The notes beneath the pieces were generated by a model that saw nothing but the letters and a program-made list of their open reading frames with translations, was not told the origin of the DNA and did no database searches. Position numbers and translations under genes: made by a program. This document shows positions 1 to 9,672 of a stretch of DNA of 64,000 nt, one piece after another. The stretch covers positions 4,970,001 to 5,034,000 of the forward strand of contig JAUCBN010000036.1 of NCBI GenBank assembly GCA_035048815.1, given 5' to 3'. This stretch comes from Abelmoschus esculentus. Lineage: Eukaryota; Streptophyta; Magnoliopsida; Malvales; Malvaceae. Numbering within the stretch: position 1 is the first letter of the stretch; each line of letters begins with the position of its first letter.

Positions 1-263
1 CAGCGTTTACTTGAATTTAAGCTTTTTGTGCTTTTAAATGTGCTCTTGAACTTGAAATAGAGAGAATTACATAAGCTGGATTTGCAGTTACATCATGCCT
101 GAGTGAAAGTTATCCTTGTTGCTTTTGTAATCAAAGGTTAAACCTTCAGGTAAAGCATTTCTGATGAAGCTTCCTTTTTGCAAGTCATATTTCAGTTTCT
201 TCTGAATTTAACATTCCCGTTTTAATTTCAGGGCTTTTATCCACTTCTTTAGACATCTGGAGT
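1..263 (+). other. 5' leader region of the LRR receptor-like gene
   Basis: AT-rich non-coding sequence upstream of the first ATG of the LRR gene. A pyrimidine-rich run ending in TTTCAG at about 225-231 could be the acceptor of a 5'-UTR intron. No coding potential is seen. The promoter probably lies outside the window. Confidence 0.4.
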
Positions 264-3200
264 TTGTTGCTTCACCAAGTTCATTCAATGTGTTACTTTT
301 ACTTTCTTGTTCTAGTACTGTTTTCATGGAGTTGCTTCTTCCAAACTACTCATGGATTACAAACTTATCAAATTCAACTTCTGCTACAAATAAGGAAGCA
401 TTTAGAGTACCCTTCACAACTGCAAGTTCTAGACAATTACAATGGGGAGGACCTCTGTAACTTGTCTGCAACAGCACATATGATGGTATCTTGCCAGGGC
501 AATTTTGTCACTGAGCTTAAGATTAGGGGAGGAAAGCTTCCCTATAAGAGTGGATTCAGAGGATATGCAATTCCTAATAAAACATTGTCTGAGAAATTCT
601 CCATTAATTCTTTAGTTACAACATTGACAAGGTTAACCAGTTTAAGGGTACTTAGCTTAGTGTCTCTAGGAATTTGGGGGCCACTTCCTGATAAGATTCA
701 TAGGTTATATTCTCTTGAACTTTTGGACTTAAGCTCCAATTTCTTGTTTGGATCTATACCCCCTCAGATATCTAGAATGGTTAAACTTAAAACTCTAACA
801 TTGGATGGCAATTACTTCAATGACACCATTCCTGATACACTGGATTCCTTGTCAAATCTGTCTGTTTTAAGTTTGAGAGGCAACCATTTGAAGGGTCAGT
901 TTCCTTCTTCAATATGCAGAATTTCAAGCCTAACAGATATTGCCTTGTGCCATAATAAGCTTTCTGGTAAACTACCTGATTTCAGTACCTTAACTCGCCT
1001 GCGATTATTGGATGTAAGAGAGAATCGATTCGATTCTAAACTACCTGTCATGCCCCAAGGACTGGTTACAGCTCTTCTTGCTAAGAACTCGTTCTCAGGT
1101 GAAATTCCTCCTCAAGTTGGCACATTAACTCATCTTCAGCACCTTGACTTATCTTTTAATCATTTCAGTGGAACACCTCCCTCAGCCTTGTTTGATTTAC
1201 CTAACCTCAGTTATTTGAATTTTGCATCAAATCAGCTGAGTGGTTCACTTTCAGAGAAAATAACTTGTGGTAGTAAACTTGGGTTTGTCGACATTTCTAG
1301 TAACAAGTTTGTTGGTGAGCTTCCTTCTTGCTTGGACAATAAATCAGATAAGAGAGTAGTAAAATTTGGTGGGAATTGCTTGTCCATTGAAGGCCAACAG
1401 CAGCATCAAAGTTCTCATTGTAAAGAAGCAAACACAAGGAAAACCGGAGGAAAGATAACATTATTAACTGCTATTATAGTTGGATCTGTTCTTGTTCTGG
1501 TGCTTTTGGCATTTGGTGTTTTTATTCTGTCTCAAAGATGCCGCAAAGGGCAAACTTTCGAAACTAATATACGGAAAAAGGCTGTTCAAGACAATCCAAC
1601 AACCGGGTTTTCACCTGAAGTTCTTGCAAATGCCAGTAAGCAATAAGTTTGTACTTGATAAAGGTCAACTTCATATTGTAGTAACTTATTAGAAGGGAAT
1701 TCATCATGATTTCTAACAGTGTTTATAATGTTTCAAGCTGAGATTGAGTTATTATGAATGTTTACTATTAATTATGTAATTTGCTTTTCAGGATTCATTT
1801 CCGAAGTCGCGAAGCTAGGGGCACAAAGTGCTCCATTATGTCGACTGTTTTCCTTGGAAGAACTAAAGGAATTCACAAACAATTTTGATTCATCGATGTT
1901 TATGGGTGAAGGCTCTTCTGGGAAGGTATCCTCAAAACTGATGAACTTAAACAATTTGGATGACTTTGTTTTGTCTATCAAGTAGTTTGCAGAACCATGA
2001 AGTTCTGCCTTGGTCAGTGAGATCACCAAAGGACCTATCTGACTTCCTTGTTGCTCTTTCTCAGCTATATAAAGGAAGATTGGAGGATGGGACCTATGTT
2101 GCCATTCGATCTTTGAATTTACTGAAGAAATATTCAATTCAAAACCTTAAAGCTAGGTTTGATTTCCTCTCAAAGCTTCATCATCCTCATTTAGTAGGCC
2201 TTTTGGGTCACTGCATTGATGTTGGTGTACAAGATGATCTCAATGCAAACAAAGCCTTCCTCGTGTATGAGTATGTGCCTAATGGGAATTATTGTATGCA
2301 TCTGTCAGGTCAGTGTTGAAATTTGAACTCAGAATTGTGCATCAGTATTTCTTAGTTATTATGTACTTTAATGTGTTAGATTAGACTCTTGTGTATTGGA
2401 AGCCATGCCTATGAATCTCTTTTAACATTATGTCTGAAACTTACAAAAATAAATGCTAAATAAGAGAATTTGCACCACTGAACTGGAGTAAACGTTTTTC
2501 ACATGTTCGAGGTTTACGGAATAGACGATGTTCTATAGCTTTGTTTAATCCAAACTCTGGTATTTGCATGGTCATGGGATTTAGGTAAGCTACTTGCATC
2601 AGCATGTATGAACATTCCTGACTGACATGTACATCCTCACTACTTAACCATATTGTAATCCTTAGTTTTACTGGATTTTGAGCTTTGACAACCACACTCG
2701 GAATGAAAGTGCAGAAAATTGTCCGGAGAAGGCTCTTAAGTGGTCAGATAGACTAGCCATTCTAATTGATGTGGCCAAGGCTGTACATTTTCTTCATACT
2801 GGGGTTATTCCCGGTGTTTATAATAACCGGTTGAAGACCAATAATATATTGTTGGATGAGCATGGAATAGCAAAGCTGAGTGACTATGGGATGCCTATCA
2901 TCATGGAAGAAAATGAAAAAACAGAGGTATGTTTTCTAGCTATATATGCATATTTGACTTGTTACAAGGAAAAGATATCATGGTCTGGAGTGATTATTCT
3001 GAAACATTTTTTTTTCTTCTGCAGGCAAAGGGAGGGAGCCTAAAGTCTAGGTATCCATACTTTCAGCTTGCAACTATGGTCACGACAATGAAAATGGAAT
3101 TCCATCTTACTGCATCTCTACATTAAAATTAACTAGAATCTCAGTAAATAGAAAGTCATCATTTTATAATAATTAACACTGGCATAAAAGGGAGGGGGCT

Positions 3201-4265
3201 TAAAGTCACTTCCTTCCCACCATGGCAAATACTGGAGCATCCTTTCCTCTGCAATTCATATGCAGCCATCTTAGCAAACAAGCTTTAATACACTACTACT
3301 GGTTAGCTATATCATGATGACTTGTGACATAACATTATGCTACACTGACTTGAGTTTGCGTGTTGGGTACAGGTATGTGTTCAGCAGGGATATTTTATTT
3401 ATTTTTCAAGTTTTTTCATGTATAGGAAGGGCCTTTAGACAATCATATCACCATACATATGTCTGTATATGCGTCGGACATAGGTTTTAAACACAAAAAC
3501 TCCAGGAAAAACGAGTTTATTGTTAATACCAGTATGTACACAGCTGCTACCTCCTCAAACAATCTGTTATATGCATTTACCATCTACCTTTAAAGATATT
3601 TTGAAGTATTAATTGAACAGTTCATGTTTAACTTGACTGAGTTTGAATAAGAAACTTTCTGTCTGAACCAACCTGTCAAATTTTGGTTGTTCTTTTAGAT
3701 CTTTTTTTGAGTGTTTGCTGCTGATTGTTGTTTATAATAGCAAACCCCTTTTAATCTTTGTTGCAGCCAAAGGCAAGGGTTAGAGGATGATGTTTACAAC
3801 TTCGGATTTATATTACTAGAATCTCTTGTTGGGCCTACATCGAGTGAAAAAGGAGAAACATTTCTTTTAAACGAAATGGTAAGCCACTTGCTTTTCACTT
3901 ATGAATTCCATTAACACAACATTATGACAATGATATGGCTAGCTTAGCTTAGATTAGATTTGAAACGTTATTTGCTTTCCATTTTCTTGGTAGAGTTGGG
4001 AAATGGTATTGCTTCTAAGATCTAGTATCACATATCACAGGCATCCTTCGGCAGCCAGGATGGCCAGAAGCGAATTGTGGATCCAACAGTGTTGACCACT
4101 TGCTCACAGGAGTCGTTATCGATTGTAGTTTCCATTACAGGCAAATGCATATGTCCTGAACCATCATCTCGACCATCTTTCGAGGATGTTCTTTGGAACT
4201 TGCAGTATGCAGCTCAAGTTCAAGCCACAGCTGATGCTGATCAGAAATCTGATTCTACATCATAG
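264..4265 (+). CDS. Probable inactive LRR receptor-like kinase (LRR pseudokinase), seven exons
   Basis: Predicted exons are 264-1635, 1792-1925, 2065-2308, 2715-2926, 3025-3050, 3767-3878 and 4041-4265; all phases agree and give 774 aa. Visible order: signal peptide (residues 1-31), leucine-rich repeats (about 105-365), one transmembrane helix (about 397-421), then a kinase-like domain. It matches the Arabidopsis At3g03770/At5g14210 type in layout and length. The kinase core looks dead. The VAIK lysine is Arg (VAIRSL), the HRD loop is replaced by PGVYNNRLKTNN, and DFG is DYG (LSDYGM). The protein should sit in the plasma membrane and signal, if at all, through partners rather than by phosphotransfer. 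Exon 5 is only 26 nt. The gene appears intact, unlike several of its neighbours. Confidence 0.88.
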
Positions 4266-5184
4266 TAAATCTAGTTTGTGTTACACCTGATGCTCAATTG
4301 TTCGTTTCATAGAAACCTGCAGATACTGGATATAAATATAGTTCCTTCTAATCATTATAACCTAGTAGCAAGTGCTTGTAGTCTAGTTCTTAAAGTATAT
4401 TAAAAATACAAATAAGAAAATATACTTTTAGTTGTATTTTTTTGGACTTTTAAATTTTACCATTGAATCATGTAATTTGAATTTCTAAATTATATTTAAA
4501 TTTTCTTTGTTTTCATGTGATTTTTTTTAAAAATATATATGATTTGAAAAGAAAAAATAAATATGAATCTGATACCATATGATCTGATTAACAAGTACTT
4601 ATCAAGATTTTAAAACACAGGTAGCGGATTATAGACACCCTTAGTTGCTACCATCAGTTTAGATTAATAAAAGGAATTTATTTTATATGCAGTGATGAAC
4701 AGGGGATTTCTTTAAACCACTAATAAACAATCACACTGAATCATTCATGTAAATACCACATGGTCGTATCTAGACAAATCAAGACTACAAGAAACAAAGG
4801 ACAACCACACCAGGCAGATGCATGGCCTGGTCGATCATCCACCTCTCCTCCATGACATGATTCACGAGTCGAAGCTTTACTGATTAAATATATTCTCAAG
4901 GATATGATCATATTTTGGTGGGTGTGAAGAGCATAAAACCAGACAAATGACATTGAAGATGGTCGGTGTTGGCATACAGACAAAATAGATAATCATTCCT
5001 TCTTTCGGTTACAAGTTTGTTAATGCTATTGGTAGTCAAAAAACTTTTGCCACTACAGACATAATCAACTTTTGTAGATTCCCAATAGTCCACCTTTTGC
5101 CAGTTTTTTGTGGGAATTAATAGCTGATTTCTTCTTTTTTATTTGAGAGAGATGTGGTTCAAAAAAGTTGAGAGAGAAAGGGAG
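4266..5184. other. Intergenic region, no gene recognised
   Basis: 3' flank of the LRR gene and upstream flank of the MGSCVS-type gene. It is AT-rich to about 4700. A moderately balanced stretch follows (4740-5100) with short open frames on the minus strand that resemble nothing I know. I see no repeat or RNA gene. Confidence 0.4.
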
Positions 5185-5380
5185 ATGGGTTCATGTGTTT
5201 CGGTGCATAAGAGCTCCCAAGTCCCAAGAGTCTGCCATGAAACTTGGGCTTTCTTTCGAGTCTAAAACAGATAACCTCATCGTCCCACCTTCACCTGTTA
5301 AAGAGAAATCTGCTGCTGCCAATGGTGACATAACTCTCAAATCTCAATCTCTATCCACTTTTACAGATTTAGCTAAGTGA
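5185..5380 (+). pseudogene. Small MGSCVS-type N-myristoylated plant protein, frameshifted first exon
   Basis: The start ATG at 5185 opens with MGSCVSVHKSS, an N-myristoylation and palmitoylation signature of a plant family of unknown function whose N-terminus continues with a conserved SAMKLGLSF segment. Here that segment (SAMKLGLSFESKTDNL, then VPPSPVKEK) is in another frame. Between the two lies a perfect 7-bp tandem duplication, TCCCAAG at 5215-5221 and 5222-5228. Discounting one copy would join the two frames, so the duplication is the lesion. The second frame stops at 5378-5380, possibly just past a splice donor (GTGATG). I do not recognise the rest of the family's C-terminal part downstream, so the gene may also be 3'-truncated. 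Function of the family is unknown to me. Confidence 0.7.
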
Positions 5381-5579
5381 TGTCTTTTTGGTTTTCTTGG
5401 TCTTGTTTCTATGTAACAATGATGTTCGATTTTGATGATGGAAATTGGAAGATCTAAAATGGTCGTGTCATGTCAAAGTTGTTACCTTCAACATGTTTAT
5501 CCTGATATCAAGTAGTCTGTATAATTTTAATAGAAAACTTGTTTATTTTTTTGGCCTAATGATAAACCATGCTCACAGT

Positions 5580-6480
5580 TAGGTTCGTAAACGAACTAAA
5601 CGTTCGGTGAACCGTTCGTAAACTGTTCGATAGTAAGTTTATTTATGTTTGTTTATTTATTAAACGAACGAACATTAACAAGATTTTTTATTCGTTTAAT
5701 TAACGAATGAGCACGAACTAAGGGCTCGTTCGTTCATTTATGTTCGTGAACGTTCGGTAATCTGTTCGTTTATGTTCATTTATATTTGTTCGTTTATGTT
5801 CGTTTAAATTTATTCATATATATCTAAGCGTGAGCATTATATCAAGTAAGTTTAGTCAAAAAAATTAAGTTACTCGAGTTGAGAAGTCTTATTTTATGAC
5901 TAGTTAAAAACTTTCTTGTTATAAGCTAGGGGTGTTCATTGTTCTATTCAACCGAGTTAACAAATCGAACCAAAACAAAATCGGTTAATGAGATAAATTT
6001 TAGGTTTTGTTTAATAATTAAGAATTTTTTTAATTTTAATTATCGATTAATTCGGCTTAAAAATAGTTCATTAGTTGAATTAATCGAATTAATCCAAAAT
6101 CTTAAATATTTAGTATATTATATATGTTATTTATGTTCGTTCGTTTAATCATGTTCGTTTATTTATGCTCGTTTATGTTCGTTTGTTTACGTTCGTTTTA
6201 TCATTTATGATAAACGAACGAACATGAACAAGCTATAATCCTTAATGAACGAACACGAACAAGAAAATTTGTATTCATTTATGTTCATGTTCGTTCGTTT
6301 GTTCGGTTAAAGTTAAACGAACGAACATGAACAAGCTATAATTCTTAACGAACGAACACGAACAAGAAAATTTGTGTTTATTCATGTTCATGTTCGTATT
6401 TGTTCGTTTGTTCGGTTAAAGTTAAACGAACGAACATAAACATACCCTCATTCGTGTTTGTTCGGTTCGTTTACGACATA
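5580..6480. repeat. TTCG-rich repeat region, probable non-autonomous transposon
   Basis: About 900 bp built from GTTCGTTTA/TAAACGAAC words in both orientations. The outer ends are inverted: CGTAAACGAAC near 5587 and its complement near 6465. Inside is an imperfect tandem duplication of about 110 bp (roughly 6205-6315 and 6315-6430). A second, CGGTTAA-rich stretch at 5930-6110 looks like a different nested element. There is no transposase. Confidence 0.6.
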
Positions 6481-6601
6481 ATTTTGATGTTTCCATCCAC
6501 TTTCAAATCAAATGTTGCTGACGAAGTTTACTAGAAATCAAAAGACTGAGTTCATGGGGCCACACCTCCCAAAATAAAAGAAAAAAAATTACAGTTACTT
6601 G

Positions 6602-8523
6602 TCAGGAGCGAGCAATAATACGCGCATAAAGAAATTCGTTCCAAGTGTCTGGTAACCCTGGAAAGCACCAATGGATACAATCGGCATATGTAGCCGGGTC
6701 AGCCTGCTGTTCTGAAGTTAACATTTTGCCTTGGCGGATAGTATAGACCGAAGTGTGTGCATCTTTTCTGTACTCGGACAGTTTTGTAATGTTGATTAAA
6801 TGGACTGGAACTTTCATGTTTTCAGTTATGTTGGTAGCAATGGTAAATAGCCTACGATCAGTGCCAACATATAGGAAAGTTGACTGGTCCAGAATTGGTG
6901 TTTTTTCTAAAGCACATTTGATCCCGCCTGGGTTGTTCCAATCCGTGCTACTGCAATACATAGGTAGGTTTCAGTGGGGAAAAAATCTCACATAATGTAT
7001 ATTCATCGAATAAAGTATACAAATACGATCTTTCACCTAAAAAGAATATAAATTTTATGTTCCTTTTTGATACCCTATTTATGTCGTAGATTAAAAAATT
7101 GGATTTACGTGTTTTTTTCTTCTGAAAATAGAAACAGAGAAGAAAAGCAAGTGGTTCATTACTTGATGTGAAGAGGAGACATGCTGATGAAGAAGACCAT
7201 GGTTCGGTTTGGATTTACATTTTTGTCAACCCACTTAGACCATGTGGTTAATACTCTATCATACGCTACTGGCTGTTCGATCTCGTCCTATTCCTCGTCA
7301 CCTCGATCAAAGGATCCTCGTCTGTTACATCAAGTACGTGATGAGTTTCCAAAAGATTTTGATTCAATCAAGAACAAAATTTGTATGTGTTACAGATTTT
7401 CTTACAAGATTTTCATGTTGAAAGTGTTCATCCACCAAATATACGTGTTGAAGATCAAATAGTCGACATCTTTCCAGTTCCTTCCATGTTCTTCAATCGT
7501 TTCCGGCATTATTATACGATTCAAGATGCTATGCATGTTTGGGTCGTCAGAATTTGATCTCACCAGAAATGGTGCCCAATAAAACTCCACTGTCGCATTG
7601 TAATCCTTGAAACAATCAGAAAATGTGAATACTAGAAGTGTCATTTCATCAAATGGTTGGCAGAGTGAGATCTGTTTACCTCAATTCTAAACACTGCTAG
7701 AGATCCTGATTTCTTCCAGGTCTTCTTTCCAGGAGGAACAACTGATTGAACCAGACAAACCATGGATTCCCATTGGTTTCTATTCAATGAATCTCCAACA
7801 AACATAAGCCTTTTGTTCCTCAGCTTCTCAAGCAATAATCTTGGTTTGTACCTTACAACAGTTCAAATAACAGATATAATGTCAGAATCATATAGAAAAA
7901 TTAACAAAAATCCAATTTAAGAACTCAAAGGGATGGTCTTACTTTGGTAAATTACAATCTCTAGGCTGCCATCTCCAGTTCTGATGCAAAGAATCTTTAC
8001 TTCCATTTCTCATGCAAGTTACTTGTGCTGTAAGGAACTCACATTCATCTTCCATGTATATAGGATGTGTTTTATTGTCGAAAACCCATTGTCCATCGAA
8101 GAGATCACAGCTTTCTGGAGGCAATTCAACATCTTCTTCAATCACTGGTAGCTCAATCCTTTCTACTCCCTGCTCTTCTTCATCTTCTTTATCTCTCACA
8201 ACTCTGGGTTTCTTCAAATCTTGATCAGGTTCTTTTGTAACAGTTTCCTCATCAATTGTGTTCAATGTAACCTCATTTTCTTTCACCTGCACTGATTCCT
8301 GAATTGGGTTTTCTTGTTTAGATTGCACATCAAGGATTTCACTAGATTTAGGCCTTGAAAATGGAAACTCGGCTATGGATTTCACGTCCTCGTTGTACAT
8401 AAAAACCCCAAACAAAAACACTGAGAAAACTACAACGAATATGGGGAGATTGTTGTTTTTGCGGTGCTTCATGATTCCTGTTTCAGTGAAGATCTTACGA
8501 CGAGTTGGCTGCATGAGGAACAA
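6602..8523 (-). pseudogene. TBL-family (trichome birefringence-like) O-acetyltransferase with an in-frame stop
   Basis: Predicted exons on the minus strand are 8523-7943, 7851-7680, 7605-7406, 7321-7163 and 6950-6602. Phases agree and give 486 codons plus the stop, normal for the family. There is a Golgi signal anchor near the N-terminus, an acidic linker, the TBL domain (CDLFDGQWVFD), the GDS catalytic block in exon 2 (MFVGDSLNRNQWESM) and the DxxH block in exon 5 (DCIHWCFPGLPDTWNE). The layout fits the ESK1/TBL3-like clade of xylan O-acetyltransferases. Exon 4 has an in-frame TAG at 7288-7290, where relatives have Tyr in EEYDE. The product would end before the DxxH motif and so lack half of the catalytic site. 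A young retrotransposon also lies 222 bp upstream of the first ATG (a second ATG is at 8469). Confidence 0.85.
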
Positions 8524-8744
8524 TATTGGATTTGAAGAAAGACAAAATGGAATACAAGAAAATCATCAATTTGGAGAGAAATAAGATATAAGAATTGGGT
8601 TTTCTGTGTTTGTTTAGTTAAAGTTTGGTGAGAACTGAGAAGGGTTTTTTCTTGCAAAATCAGTTTAAGATTTCTGGTGGAGGGAGAAATGTGTTTCTCA
8701 ATTTCCCCCCTTTATATGTAAACAAATATAGGATATGAGTATAT

Positions 8745-9628
8745 TGTCACACCCTGCCACCACATGATCGAGGAGGCCGCACACCAAGGGGCCAACATGA
8801 CCGAGGAGGCCGCACCACTAGGGGCCAAGACGGACACCATAGTTTCTGCCCAACACCATGGGGCGGAAGTCAGCACCCGACGTGCACACCAAGGAGCCGA
8901 GGACAGCACCCGACATGCACACCAAGGAGCCGAGCACAACACCCGCATCACTCGTCCACCCGTGCGGGCCGATAGCAGCACTAGTCATGCGCAACCAAGG
9001 GGCGAGATCCGCGCCCACACCATCCCACCGAGGGGCGAACCCATTGCTCGCATCTTCCAGCAGCATCTGGGGTCCGAGGGCCTTGCCACCCAGACCGAGC
9101 CCGATACCTTGCGAGCTGCCCAAGTGTTTCTGTCCGAAGTCTTGGGCCTTTCTCAAGCCCATCCAGCCAATCCACTTGGAGAATGCACATTTGACCGGAT
9201 TACACAAGGAAAGAAGGAGCCACCAACCAAATCCCCTGATTCAAGGAAAGTGTCTCCCAGCACTTATGGAAACAATCATCATTCATCCATGCATTGAAGC
9301 AAAGCTCACCAACCATGATTTTCCTTCCTTTATTATTTGTCTTAGATTAATCTTAGCCATCGATTTACTTCTTTTGTAACCGTTAGATCATAGCTAGCCA
9401 TCCTATAAATAGTGGCTTCATTTTCATTTGTAACTCACTTCATTCTTCACTTTTCTCTTGAGTAATAGAAAGCAACACTTTCTCTCATCTTTCTTTTGCC
9501 TTGCTTTTATTTCCGCTGTGCTTATCCAAGCATTTCTCTTGGATTTTTAGGCTGACTTAGCCGCACCATCAAAGAGATTCGCGACTAAGGCCGCACGGTT
9601 CCGCTAGTAGAACCCTAGCCCCGTGACA
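8745..9628 (+). repeat. 5' LTR of the chromovirus
   Basis: 884 bp, begins TGTCACACC and ends CCCCGTGACA. It has an unusually GC-rich first half containing imperfect tandem units of about 30 bp (CACACCAAGGAGCCGAG) near 8880-8945, and an AT-rich U3/R part with a TATA box. An open frame runs through its first 550 bp. Confidence 0.95.
9403..9412 (+). promoter_or_regulatory. TATA box of the LTR promoter
   Basis: CTATAAATAG in the 5' LTR, about 225 bp before its end; the same element is at 14881-14890 in the 3' LTR. The position suits the U3/R boundary. Confidence 0.6.
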
Positions 9629-9630
9629 AG

Positions 9631-9643
9631 TGGTATCAGAGCC
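9631..9643 (+). other. Primer-binding site (initiator tRNA-Met)
   Basis: TGGTATCAGAGCC starts 2 nt after the 5' LTR. This is the usual plant retrotransposon sequence complementary to the 3' end of initiator tRNA-Met. Confidence 0.92.
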
Positions 9644-9672
9644 AAGTTTTCCAGCAAGGATCCGATCAAAAG

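Noticed and set aside
4741..5093. Minus-strand ORFs downstream of the LRR gene
   Set aside because: No start context, splice structure or similarity I recognise.
8818..9207. Minus-strand ORFs inside both LTRs (also 14296-14685, 14178-14459)
   Set aside because: They are antisense shadows of GC-rich LTR sequence with no domain.
8764..9297. 177-codon ORF in the 5' LTR as a separate gene
   Set aside because: It is the LTR copy of the same frame that ends the chromovirus polyprotein at 14242-14775; there is no independent evidence for a gene.
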